From: Gemmatimonadota bacterium
Lineage (GTDB): Bacteria > Gemmatimonadota > Gemmatimonadetes > Gemmatimonadales > GWC2-71-9
Reading direction: 5' to 3'
Length of the DNA stretch: 50,791 nucleotides
Assembly: GCA_029262155.1 (NCBI GenBank)
Contig: JAJCZW010000195.1
Coordinates: 1 to 50,791 of the forward strand
Shown: positions 25,275 to 32,077 of the stretch, one piece after another
Position numbering within the stretch: position 1 is the stretch's first letter
How the letters are laid out: each line of letters opens with the position of its first letter
The notes under the pieces: model-generated
Seen by the model: only the letters and a program-made list of their open reading frames with translations
Database searches by the model: none
What the model was told of the DNA's origin: nothing
Made by a program: the position numbers and the translations under genes

Positions 25275-25559
25275 CTAGCCCCCCGCCTTGGGAGAGGTGC
25301 CCGAACCTGCCGCTAATAACCGCTCGGCAAAATCGAGGCGCTCTTCACTCTCGAGCAATCGCTGTTCCATCTGATCGACTCGATCGGTCATCTCCTGCAG
25401 GGACAACACCAGCTCGGCATCATCGCTCGACGCGCCATGAATCCTTCGACCGATCGCCTGCCCCACCGGACCTTGGAATACTCGCATAACCGCAAACCCA
25501 ACCATGCCGGTGATGAGAATCCCGGTTACCATCCCCGCAAACGGTATGAGATCGCCCAT
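25275..25559 (-). CDS. PspB-like array member 2
   Basis: A 94-aa protein: TM helix IPFAGMVTGILITGMVGFAV, juxtamembrane block GPVGQAIGRRIHG, coiled coil ELVLSLQEMTDRVDQMEQ and shared motif ERLDFAERLLAAG. It starts 12 bp after member 1 and ends 2 bp before member 3. Confidence 0.78.
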   Translation of the reverse strand: MGDLIPFAGMVTGILITGMVGFAVMRVFQGPVGQAIGRRIHGASSDDAELVLSLQEMTDRVDQMEQRLLESEERLDFAERLLAAGSGTSPKAGG

Positions 25560-25571
25560 GCGTGTTTGACC

Positions 25572-25847
25572 TTAAATTGGCGTGTTCGCGCCCGCGGGAG
25601 GTGTACCGACATTCCCCAGCAAGCGCTCAGTGAAATCGATGCGTTCATGAGCTTCGCCCAACTCTTGCCGGAGCCGATCAAGCTCATCTTCAATCGCTTC
25701 GAGCCTGGCAGCCGGTCCCCCGGCATCCCGGTCGCCACCGATGCGCCGGGCCATCGCCTTTCCAATCGCGGTCCGCGAGAGCAAGATGAGGCCACCAAAA
25801 AACACCGACAAAACCGGAATGAAAAGGACGAGCGTGTGCCTATCCAT
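25572..25847 (-). CDS. PspB-like array member 1
   Basis: A 91-aa protein beginning MDRHTLVLFIPVLSVFFGG with one TM helix, then juxtamembrane block TAIGKAMARRIGG, an acidic coiled coil (LEAIEDELDRLRQELGEA) and shared motif ERIDFTERLLGNV. The ATG at 25847 is chosen because the TM helix starts at once and AGGGG lies just upstream; a longer in-frame extension overlaps the preceding gene. First of the seven paralogs. Confidence 0.76.
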   Translation of the reverse strand: MDRHTLVLFIPVLSVFFGGLILLSRTAIGKAMARRIGGDRDAGGPAARLEAIEDELDRLRQELGEAHERIDFTERLLGNVGTPPAGANTPI

Positions 25848-25911
25848 GGTGACCCCTGACGGTTGGGTGACGATACGGAGGGTGTCACCCGAATGTTTCA
25901 AGTCGGAACAA

Positions 25912-26133
25912 CTAGCTCTCAACCAGCTCCACCATCTGGATGTCGCCGAGCGAAATGGCGATTTCCGTGTCGTCAATCCCCGCAGGTCGCAAGTAGACCT
26001 CATGGGCAGTGATATGGGTATCAACACTTGTGGGGACGCCCATCACTATCGTGTTATCGGTGGTGACCACACGGACCATCTGATCATGCCCCCCGGCCCA
26101 ATCGAGCACCTCTACCATCTGCTCATACGTCAT
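25912..26133 (-). CDS. Small protein of unknown family leading the Psp-like operon
   Basis: A 73-aa acidic soluble protein beginning MTYEQMVEVLDWAGGHD. It looks like a small beta barrel or sandwich: VRVVTTDNTIVMGVPTSVD, HEVYLRPAG, EIAISLGDIQMVELVES. The pattern of short strands ending in a hydrophobic D-I-x-x-V-E strand is reminiscent of small Sm/PRC-like barrels, but I do not recognise the family. AGGAGG lies 7 bases before the start. It is 64 bp upstream of array member 1 and 27 bp after the S9 peptidase stop. Confidence 0.7.
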   Translation of the reverse strand: MTYEQMVEVLDWAGGHDQMVRVVTTDNTIVMGVPTSVDTHITAHEVYLRPAGIDDTEIAISLGDIQMVELVES

Positions 26134-26160
26134 TGAGGCCTCCTCTTGGTCCACCCATGT

Positions 26161-28425
26161 CTATGGTGTAAGCCCCTCCCGCTGGGGCCGGCGCATCAGA
26201 TGGTCGTCCAAATACCGGGTCAATAACTCCTGGAGGTGGAGTGAGGTCATGCCACCGGAGATGGAATGCGTCCGATTCGGATACGCCATGAACTGGAACG
26301 GCTTGTTGGCATCCACCAACGCGTTGATCAAAGCTTCTGAATTCTGGTAGTGCACATTGTCGTCTCCCGTACCGTGTACCAGAAGTAGGTCGCCTCGCAT
26401 ACCGGAGACGTAGCTGAGTGGGGACCCTTTATCGTAGCCCTCCCGGTTGTCCTGGGGGAGTCCGTTGTACCGTTCGGTATAGATGTTGTCATAGTACTGC
26501 CAGTGGGTCACCGGGGCGACAGCTATCGCCATGTGAAACGTCCCTGGTGCCCGAAAGAGTCCATTGAGGCTCATGAATCCACCGTAGCTCCAGCCCCAAA
26601 TCCCGATCCGACTCGGATCAACCCATGGGCGTTCCGCAAGGGCCCTCGCGGCAGCGGCCTGATCTTCTGTTTCAATCACCCCCAGGTGACCGTACACCAC
26701 CTTCTTGAAGTCGCGACCGCGGGCTCCGGTCCCCCGATTATCGACACTGGCGACAACATACCCCTTTTGAGTCAACATCAGATGCCAGAGGTATCGGGCC
26801 CCCCCCCATCGATCAAGGACGGTCTGGCTCCCGGGGCCGCCGTAGACATAGAACAAAACCGGGTAGCGCCTTGTGGAATCAAAATCGGCTGGCTTCATCA
26901 CCCACGCGTTGAGCGCAGTCCCATTCGCCAGGGAGATCGTCTCGAAGGTGACCGGGCCGCGGTGGAGGGCCTTCACCCGAGCCTGGAGGGCGGTGTTGGC
27001 CACGAGAGTCCGCACGGAACGGTGATCAGGTAGATGGACCAGATCGGTGGATGGCGGAAGGCCAAAGGCGGAGAAGGTATGGAAGGCCCACTGGGAATTC
27101 GGTGAGACGACGTAGCTGTGGGACCCGGACACGGCAGGAGAGAGCCGCTCCGGGCTCCCGCGACCGTCCAATCGCACTCGGAAGAGGTAGCGCTCGGTCG
27201 GATTGTCCGGCGACGCGATGTAATAGACGTACCCACCACGGGTATCGATGGAAACCACGTTCAGGACATCGAAGGCGCCTGGAGTGAGAAGGCGGATATC
27301 CTTGCCATCTCGGCTCACGCGATAGATATGATTCCATCCGTCGCGTTCCGAAGCCCAGGTAAACGCTTTCCCTCCATCCGTCCACACCATGTCATCCACC
27401 ACATCGACCCAGGCACTGTCCTTCTCGACCAGAATCGACCGCACCGCTCCGGTGTTGGCGTCGCCCATCAGAAAATCGAGGCGGTTTTGGAGGCGATTGA
27501 GGTACTGGATCACGACTTCATCACTGCGGGCAGCCCATTCCATCCGAGCCGGGTAGTTGTTGCGAGGATCGCCCTTCAACGCAAGCCACTGTATCGGACC
27601 ACCCGATGCGGAGATTACCCCTACCCGGGCGGCTGAGTTGGTCTCGCCGGCCTTGGGATATTGGACTGGCACAACCTGGGAGTAGAGTGAGTCAGTGGTG
27701 TTGATCAAATCGAACTCGCGGATGCCAGTGGCGTCGAGTTGCCAAAACGCGATACGTTGACCGTCAGGGCTCCACCGCCATCCATCCCGGAGATCTAACT
27801 CCTCTTCGTACACCCAGTCGAACGTGCCGTTGATGGTGGTTCGTGATCCGTTGGTTGTCAGACGGGTGATGGCGCCAGTGGTCAGCTCCTCGACATAGAG
27901 ATCGTGCTCACGCACATACCCCACCCGCTCTCCGTCGGGGGAAAATTTGGCGAACATGAGCGTCGACGGCTGAGCTTCGACTCCACCGAGCTTGGTAAGC
28001 CGACCGGAGGCGCGCTCGAGCACCCAATAGTCTCCTCGGGTATTCCGTCTCCACACCCGTTCACTGTTGGTGTAGATCAAGAGTCGGCCATGATCGGATG
28101 ACCAGTCATAATCTTCGATCGAGAGTGGGCGGGTCCCCCCGGTGGGGATGAGGTCGGCCGTCGCGATCAGCACCTGCCGAGCGCCGCTCTCGGTCTCATA
28201 TCGAACGAGATCTCGGCCACCCCCATTCGCCGGTTCGAGCGTGGTATACGCTTGGCCATCGTCCAACCATCGGGTTGGGCCCAAGAAGTCGCCGCGAAAC
28301 TCGGCGCTGGCGTAAATGCGCTCCAGGGTCAGTGGCGCTGGGTTGGGTGCCTGAGCCGCCACCGAGGTCGTCAGGAGACCGAATAAACCAAGGGTACGTA
28401 AGGAACGGAGAATCGTGGACGTCAT
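26161..28425 (-). CDS. S9 family dipeptidyl peptidase IV-like serine protease
   Basis: A 754-aa exported peptidase. A signal peptide (LRTLGLFGLLTTSVAAQA) is followed by the eight-bladed DPP IV N-terminal propeller (to about 490), with EELDLRDGWRWSPDGQRIAFW matching the Glu-Glu substrate-clamp region of DPP IV. The alpha/beta-hydrolase domain has YVYGGPGSQTV and the nucleophile motif GWSYGG (Ser613), then Asp in HGTGDDNVHYQNSE and His in NRTHSISGG. It removes X-Pro or similar dipeptides outside the cytoplasm. The start at 28425 places the signal peptide at the N-terminus. Probably precedes the Psp-like genes in one transcript. Confidence 0.94.
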   Translation of the reverse strand: MTSTILRSLRTLGLFGLLTTSVAAQAPNPAPLTLERIYASAEFRGDFLGPTRWLDDGQAYTTLEPANGGGRDLVRYETESGARQVLIATADLIPTGGTRPLSIEDYDWSSDHGRLLIYTNSERVWRRNTRGDYWVLERASGRLTKLGGVEAQPSTLMFAKFSPDGERVGYVREHDLYVEELTTGAITRLTTNGSRTTINGTFDWVYEEELDLRDGWRWSPDGQRIAFWQLDATGIREFDLINTTDSLYSQVVPVQYPKAGETNSAARVGVISASGGPIQWLALKGDPRNNYPARMEWAARSDEVVIQYLNRLQNRLDFLMGDANTGAVRSILVEKDSAWVDVVDDMVWTDGGKAFTWASERDGWNHIYRVSRDGKDIRLLTPGAFDVLNVVSIDTRGGYVYYIASPDNPTERYLFRVRLDGRGSPERLSPAVSGSHSYVVSPNSQWAFHTFSAFGLPPSTDLVHLPDHRSVRTLVANTALQARVKALHRGPVTFETISLANGTALNAWVMKPADFDSTRRYPVLFYVYGGPGSQTVLDRWGGARYLWHLMLTQKGYVVASVDNRGTGARGRDFKKVVYGHLGVIETEDQAAAARALAERPWVDPSRIGIWGWSYGGFMSLNGLFRAPGTFHMAIAVAPVTHWQYYDNIYTERYNGLPQDNREGYDKGSPLSYVSGMRGDLLLVHGTGDDNVHYQNSEALINALVDANKPFQFMAYPNRTHSISGGMTSLHLQELLTRYLDDHLMRRPQREGLTP

Positions 28426-28594
28426 GAGAGAACCATTTGGAGTTGGGGGACCCTCCCCAATGGAAGGACCTGCCCCGTATTCTAGGGTCGGGAGGGGAAA
28501 TGGGAAGGAGGGCATAGGAAATGGGAACGCGTGGGAGTGAGCACTGAACGAACCACTCATCACGATCTACATTGGAGTGTTCGGCTGCGAGCTG

Positions 28595-29176
28595 CTAATC
28601 GACCTCTGCCAGTGCCCGTTTGATCAGTTCCTGGAAACCGGGTCCCGATGGGTGACCCAGATATACGCTGCTGCCGACCACGAACGTCGGCGTGCCCCGG
28701 ACCCCGGCCCTCCTCGCAGCGGCGATGTCTTCGCTGACGCGATCCGCGAACCTGGCATCCTTCACACAATCCTCGAACTCGCCCACGTCCTGAATGCCGG
28801 CTCGTCTAGCGAAGTCACTCCAGTCGAGCACCCCCAGAGAATCCTGTGCCGCATACACCACTTCGATGAAGGTACCGAACTTTCCCTCGACGTCCGCGCA
28901 CTCGGCCGCCAGCGCGGCCTCGACCATAGCGCAGAATGGGCATTCGAGATCCACGAATTCCACGATCTTCAGTTGCGCGTCTTCGGGGCCGATGAGGTGA
29001 CCGTGGGCTGTAAGTTCGCGCGCGATCTTCGGGTCTATCTCGCGTACGGAGGAGTTCGTGGCCCCACCTGTCGGCGCGGCGGTCAGTTCCCGACGCACGA
29101 CAAGCCCCGTGATCACCACTGCGCACACCACCAGCACCCCGACCGCCGTGTTCTGGTACAACTCCGAGCGCCTCAT
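28595..29176 (-). CDS. DsbA-like membrane-anchored thiol-disulphide oxidoreductase
   Basis: A 193-aa protein with an N-terminal TM anchor (about 10-28) and a thioredoxin fold with an inserted helical region. The active site is CPFC in IVEFVDLECPFCAMVE, and the cis-proline appears in GTPTFVVG near residue 165. It should catalyse thiol oxidation or isomerisation in the periplasm. AGGAGGG 5 bases before the start fixes the N-terminus. It lies just downstream of a truncated propeller gene in a small accessory islet. Confidence 0.9.
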   Translation of the reverse strand: MRRSELYQNTAVGVLVVCAVVITGLVVRRELTAAPTGGATNSSVREIDPKIARELTAHGHLIGPEDAQLKIVEFVDLECPFCAMVEAALAAECADVEGKFGTFIEVVYAAQDSLGVLDWSDFARRAGIQDVGEFEDCVKDARFADRVSEDIAAARRAGVRGTPTFVVGSSVYLGHPSGPGFQELIKRALAEVD

Positions 29177-29242
29177 GGTACCCTCCTGCTGGTAGCCAGA
29201 CGACCCGGGTAAAGGCGGTACAGTTGGACATACTCCACCCCC

Positions 29243-29582
29243 ATCTCGTCCCTCCGTTGGCGACGACGATTCGTCCGTCGGAAAGGCGAAGCGCACCGGT
29301 CACCCGAAAGAGCGCTGCACCGGACGCCCCATCTTCGGAACCGATCTCCACCAGAGGATGGTCTGCGACACGCCAACCGTCTCCATCCGTCCATAAACCG
29401 GCCCCACGGTTCTCTACAACCTGTACGCCCGAGCTATCGCGAATGATGGGGCCTTGTGCTTCCCGCACACCGTCCCCGTGGCGACACCCAGCCACGGCGA
29501 TCCAACAGAGCCCGCCAAAGAGGACAACACGTCGGCTATCCGGAAGCAACCAGACGGCGACGACCGCCTTACCACACCCCAT
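29243..29582 (-). pseudogene. Truncated 6-bladed propeller lipoprotein (5' fragment)
   Basis: From the ATG at 29582 the frame encodes a lipoprotein signal with lipobox VAGC at 31-34, then IIRDSSGVQVVENRGAG, LVEIGSEDGASGAALFRVTG and ALRLSDGRIVVANGG. This is the characteristic first blade of Gemmatimonadota 6-bladed propeller lipoproteins, normally near 380 aa. Similarity stops at about 29243; the open frame then runs on without family pattern into the dsbA-like gene, in a different frame from it. It appears to be a 3'-truncated remnant. It begins 4 bp after the PDZ gene stop. Confidence 0.6.
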
Positions 29583-29586
29583 GACG

Positions 29587-30096
29587 CTACCCACCACCAG
29601 GCCCTCCCGTTTCCAGTGGTCTACGGACGCTCCGGAGGGTGATCGTCTTGGTCTGCCTATCCCGCCGAACCCTAAGCCGGAAGGCCACTCCAGCCTGGTT
29701 CGGGTATTGGAGCGATGGGAGGACGCCCCGTTCATGGGAAGGCCTCCCATTAACCATGAGAATCTCATCCCCTTCTCGTAGGTCAGTTGCGGCTGCGGGG
29801 GAACCGCAGATAACGCTCCCAACCAGGACACGGGACTCCCTGAGGGCCTCCATGACATCGACGCTATCCGGACCGCGCTTGAAGGTAATTATGGCACGGA
29901 CGAATACTCCGGTATAGAACGCTGCTGGCGGACGGCCCATCCGTCTAGACTTGCCCTCTGACAGCCGTTGTTCCTCGTGCTGGTCCCATGTGATACACGC
30001 TTGTCGGTCCTCCCCCTGGCCCACGGCACTGGCTGGCCCTACAGCGAAGACGATCGAAAAGAACGCACGCAGCACTGAGCTAGAACCTCTCACCAT
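29587..30096 (-). CDS. Secreted PDZ-domain protein
   Basis: A 169-aa protein beginning MVRGSSSVLRAFFSIVFAVG with a signal peptide cleaved near residue 25. The C-terminal half is a PDZ domain (about 75-160): VLVGSVICGSPAAATDLREGDEILMVNGRP and FRLRVRRDRQTKTITLRSV, with the GSPA...L..GDEIL...NG pattern of HtrA/CtpA PDZ modules. No protease domain is attached. The start is uncertain: 30096 is preferred for the signal peptide, with a weak site upstream. It overlaps the AraC-like gene by 7 bases. Confidence 0.72.
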   Translation of the reverse strand: MVRGSSSVLRAFFSIVFAVGPASAVGQGEDRQACITWDQHEEQRLSEGKSRRMGRPPAAFYTGVFVRAIITFKRGPDSVDVMEALRESRVLVGSVICGSPAAATDLREGDEILMVNGRPSHERGVLPSLQYPNQAGVAFRLRVRRDRQTKTITLRSVRRPLETGGPGGG

Positions 30097-30548
30097 GAAC
30101 CGCTCACTTCCGTCCAAGAACATGTTGTCACACGGGGGACAAACCGGTAGTACACCGCAGGATCCCCATTCCGGCGTAACACCCAGTGTGCAATGGAGAC
30201 CCCCGCTGCATTCCACTCCACTAGGAGTACGACGTATACCCAGTTCCGAAGCATCTGAAACGGCGGCAACCCCGTGTCCCGCAGATGTCGGTCTAGCAAC
30301 GCGCCCGAGGCGAACCCCAGGAACTGCGCGGCTTCCTTCCGTGACAGTCCGAGCCTGCATTCCACAAAGTGCTGCCATAGGCTCCCGCTGGCCAGCCGCA
30401 CCACCTCCCAACACCCACACATGCTCCCCCCTTCCAAGTCGGGCCCAGCAAACTGCCGTATGTACGTGAGAACTCTCCTAAGTACACGACCGTAACGGAC
30501 GTCCCAGATCAGTGCCAGGGTAGGCCGTGGGACACGAATACTCATCAT
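30090..30548 (-). CDS. AraC-like helix-turn-helix protein, short
   Basis: A 152-aa protein. Residues about 65-150 resemble an AraC-type DNA-binding domain: GLSRKEAAQFLGFASGALLDRHLRDTGLPPFQMLR (first HTH) and GVSIAHWVLRRNGDPAVYYRFVPRVTTC (second HTH with the F/Y-x-x-x-F-like turn). The N-terminal part is short and has no recognisable ligand domain. The start is either of two adjacent ATGs. It heads the islet PDZ-lipoprotein remnant-DsbA. The reading is plausible but rests on one weak family match. Confidence 0.55.
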   Translation of the reverse strand: MMSIRVPRPTLALIWDVRYGRVLRRVLTYIRQFAGPDLEGGSMCGCWEVVRLASGSLWQHFVECRLGLSRKEAAQFLGFASGALLDRHLRDTGLPPFQMLRNWVYVVLLVEWNAAGVSIAHWVLRRNGDPAVYYRFVPRVTTCSWTEVSGSW

Positions 30549-30622
30549 CCTCTGGCCCTAAACGCTGACTGTTCCTATCATCCGGCGTTCGCCAGCACCG
30601 TTTCCCGTTCCTTGCGATACCC

Positions 30623-32077
30623 ATGACTGGCAAGACGTCACCCGAATCCGAACTCGCACGACTTCTCCCCCCCACGGTGCGGTTGGCTCTGGAGTATTTC
30701 GCAGCGCTCGAGGACCCCGCCACGCCGGTCGTGGAGTACCTCCCTCCCCCAGCACTACAGGAAGCACTCGGCCTTTCCTTCGGTTCCGAGGCCCAATCGA
30801 TCGATGCGATCCTTGCCGCAGCAAAAACAACACTCCGTTATAGCGTCCGCACCGGACATCCTCGTTTCTTCAATCAACTCTACGGAGGCGTCGACCCGGC
30901 TGGCATCTTGGGCGAATGGATCACTGCCTTGGTGAATACTTCGATGTACACCTTCGAGGCCGCTCCGGTGGGGACGCTCGTCGAGACGGCCCTCATTGAA
31001 CGGATGAATCGCTGTGTCGGCTACACCGCAGGTGAGGGGGAGGGAATCTTCACCCCCGGTGGCACGATCTCGAACCTGATGGCACTGCTCGCCGCCCGGC
31101 ACCGAGTATTCCCTGATGCCAAGCGTCTTGGGATTCACGCCCTCGAACAGCCCGTCGTCTTTCTCTCGGCGGAGGCCCATTACTCCACTCCGCGAGCCGC
31201 CAGTGTGGCAGGGTTTGGGACCGACGCGGCGATTCCCATCGCCACCGACCCGGTAGGGCGGATGATCCCGTCCGCACTCGACCAGGCGATCACAGCTGCC
31301 AAGAGGAACGGACAGACGCCTGTTATGATCGTAGCAACCTCGGGGACGACCGTCCCGGGCGCCTTCGACCCGATCGACCCGATCGCCGACATCGCCGAGC
31401 GGCACGACCTCTGGCTCCATGTCGACGCATCGTTCGGCGGTGGTGTACTCTTCTCCGATCGACATCGGCATCTGATGGCAGGGGTCGAACGGGCCGAATC
31501 GGTGACCTGGAACCCGCACAAGATGATGGGACTGCCACTCGCGTGCTCCGCGATCCTGATGCGGGTACCCGGTACCCTCGAAGCCACCAACGGGATGCAC
31601 GCCGAGTATCTCTTCCATGGGGCGGAAGGCCCGACCTGTGATCTCGGTGATCTGAGTTTGCAGTGTGGGAGACGGGTCGACGCCTTTAAGCTGTGGTTCT
31701 CGTGGATGGCACTTGGCGATATGGGATACGCGCGTCGGGTCGACCGACTCTTCGACTTGGCGCACACCTTTCAGGGGATGCTCGACGAACGGCCAGGCTT
31801 TCACATCATTCGGGAGCCGGAAGGCACCAACGTCTGCTTTCGCTACCTCCCATCGGCCGACCGTTCCCTCGCGGAGGAAGCCCGGCTGCGCCGGGAGAGT
31901 GACGTGACCTTGGCGGTACGGCGGAGGCTGCTGACGAGCGGCCGGTTCATGATCAACTACGCCACCCTCGATGGTGCGGCGACGTTCCGGATCGTGATGA
32001 GTAACCCCCGCACCACCGATGTCGATCTGGGGGGGCTGCTGGATGCGATCGAGGAATTTGCGGAAGTTTTACCCTAG
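30623..32077 (+). CDS. Group II PLP-dependent amino acid decarboxylase
   Basis: A 484-aa pyridoxal-phosphate enzyme of the glutamate/cysteine sulfinate decarboxylase type. HPRFFNQLYGG, FEAAPVGTLVETALIERM and GIFTPGGTISNLMALLAAR resemble animal GAD/CSAD. The PLP pocket shows SAEAHYS, the Asp of HVDASFGGGVL, and the Schiff-base lysine Lys300 in NPHKMMG. The substrate could be glutamate, aspartate, cysteine sulfinate or an aromatic residue; it cannot be decided here. No ribosome site is clear before 30623. Its 3' end overlaps the convergent uvrA stop by 9 bases. Confidence 0.92.
   Translation: MTGKTSPESELARLLPPTVRLALEYFAALEDPATPVVEYLPPPALQEALGLSFGSEAQSIDAILAAAKTTLRYSVRTGHPRFFNQLYGGVDPAGILGEWITALVNTSMYTFEAAPVGTLVETALIERMNRCVGYTAGEGEGIFTPGGTISNLMALLAARHRVFPDAKRLGIHALEQPVVFLSAEAHYSTPRAASVAGFGTDAAIPIATDPVGRMIPSALDQAITAAKRNGQTPVMIVATSGTTVPGAFDPIDPIADIAERHDLWLHVDASFGGGVLFSDRHRHLMAGVERAESVTWNPHKMMGLPLACSAILMRVPGTLEATNGMHAEYLFHGAEGPTCDLGDLSLQCGRRVDAFKLWFSWMALGDMGYARRVDRLFDLAHTFQGMLDERPGFHIIREPEGTNVCFRYLPSADRSLAEEARLRRESDVTLAVRRRLLTSGRFMINYATLDGAATFRIVMSNPRTTDVDLGGLLDAIEEFAEVLP

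Noticed and set aside
23759-25847. The PspB-like array as an assembly duplication artefact
   Set aside because: The seven copies differ in length, tails and most residues and have distinct junctions, so they are diverged genes, not repeated reads.
28815-29858. A 347-aa minus-strand open frame overlapping the dsbA-like gene
   Set aside because: Only 29243-29582 has family pattern; the rest is antiparallel to nothing and runs out of frame through the dsbA-like gene, which has its own strong ribosome site.
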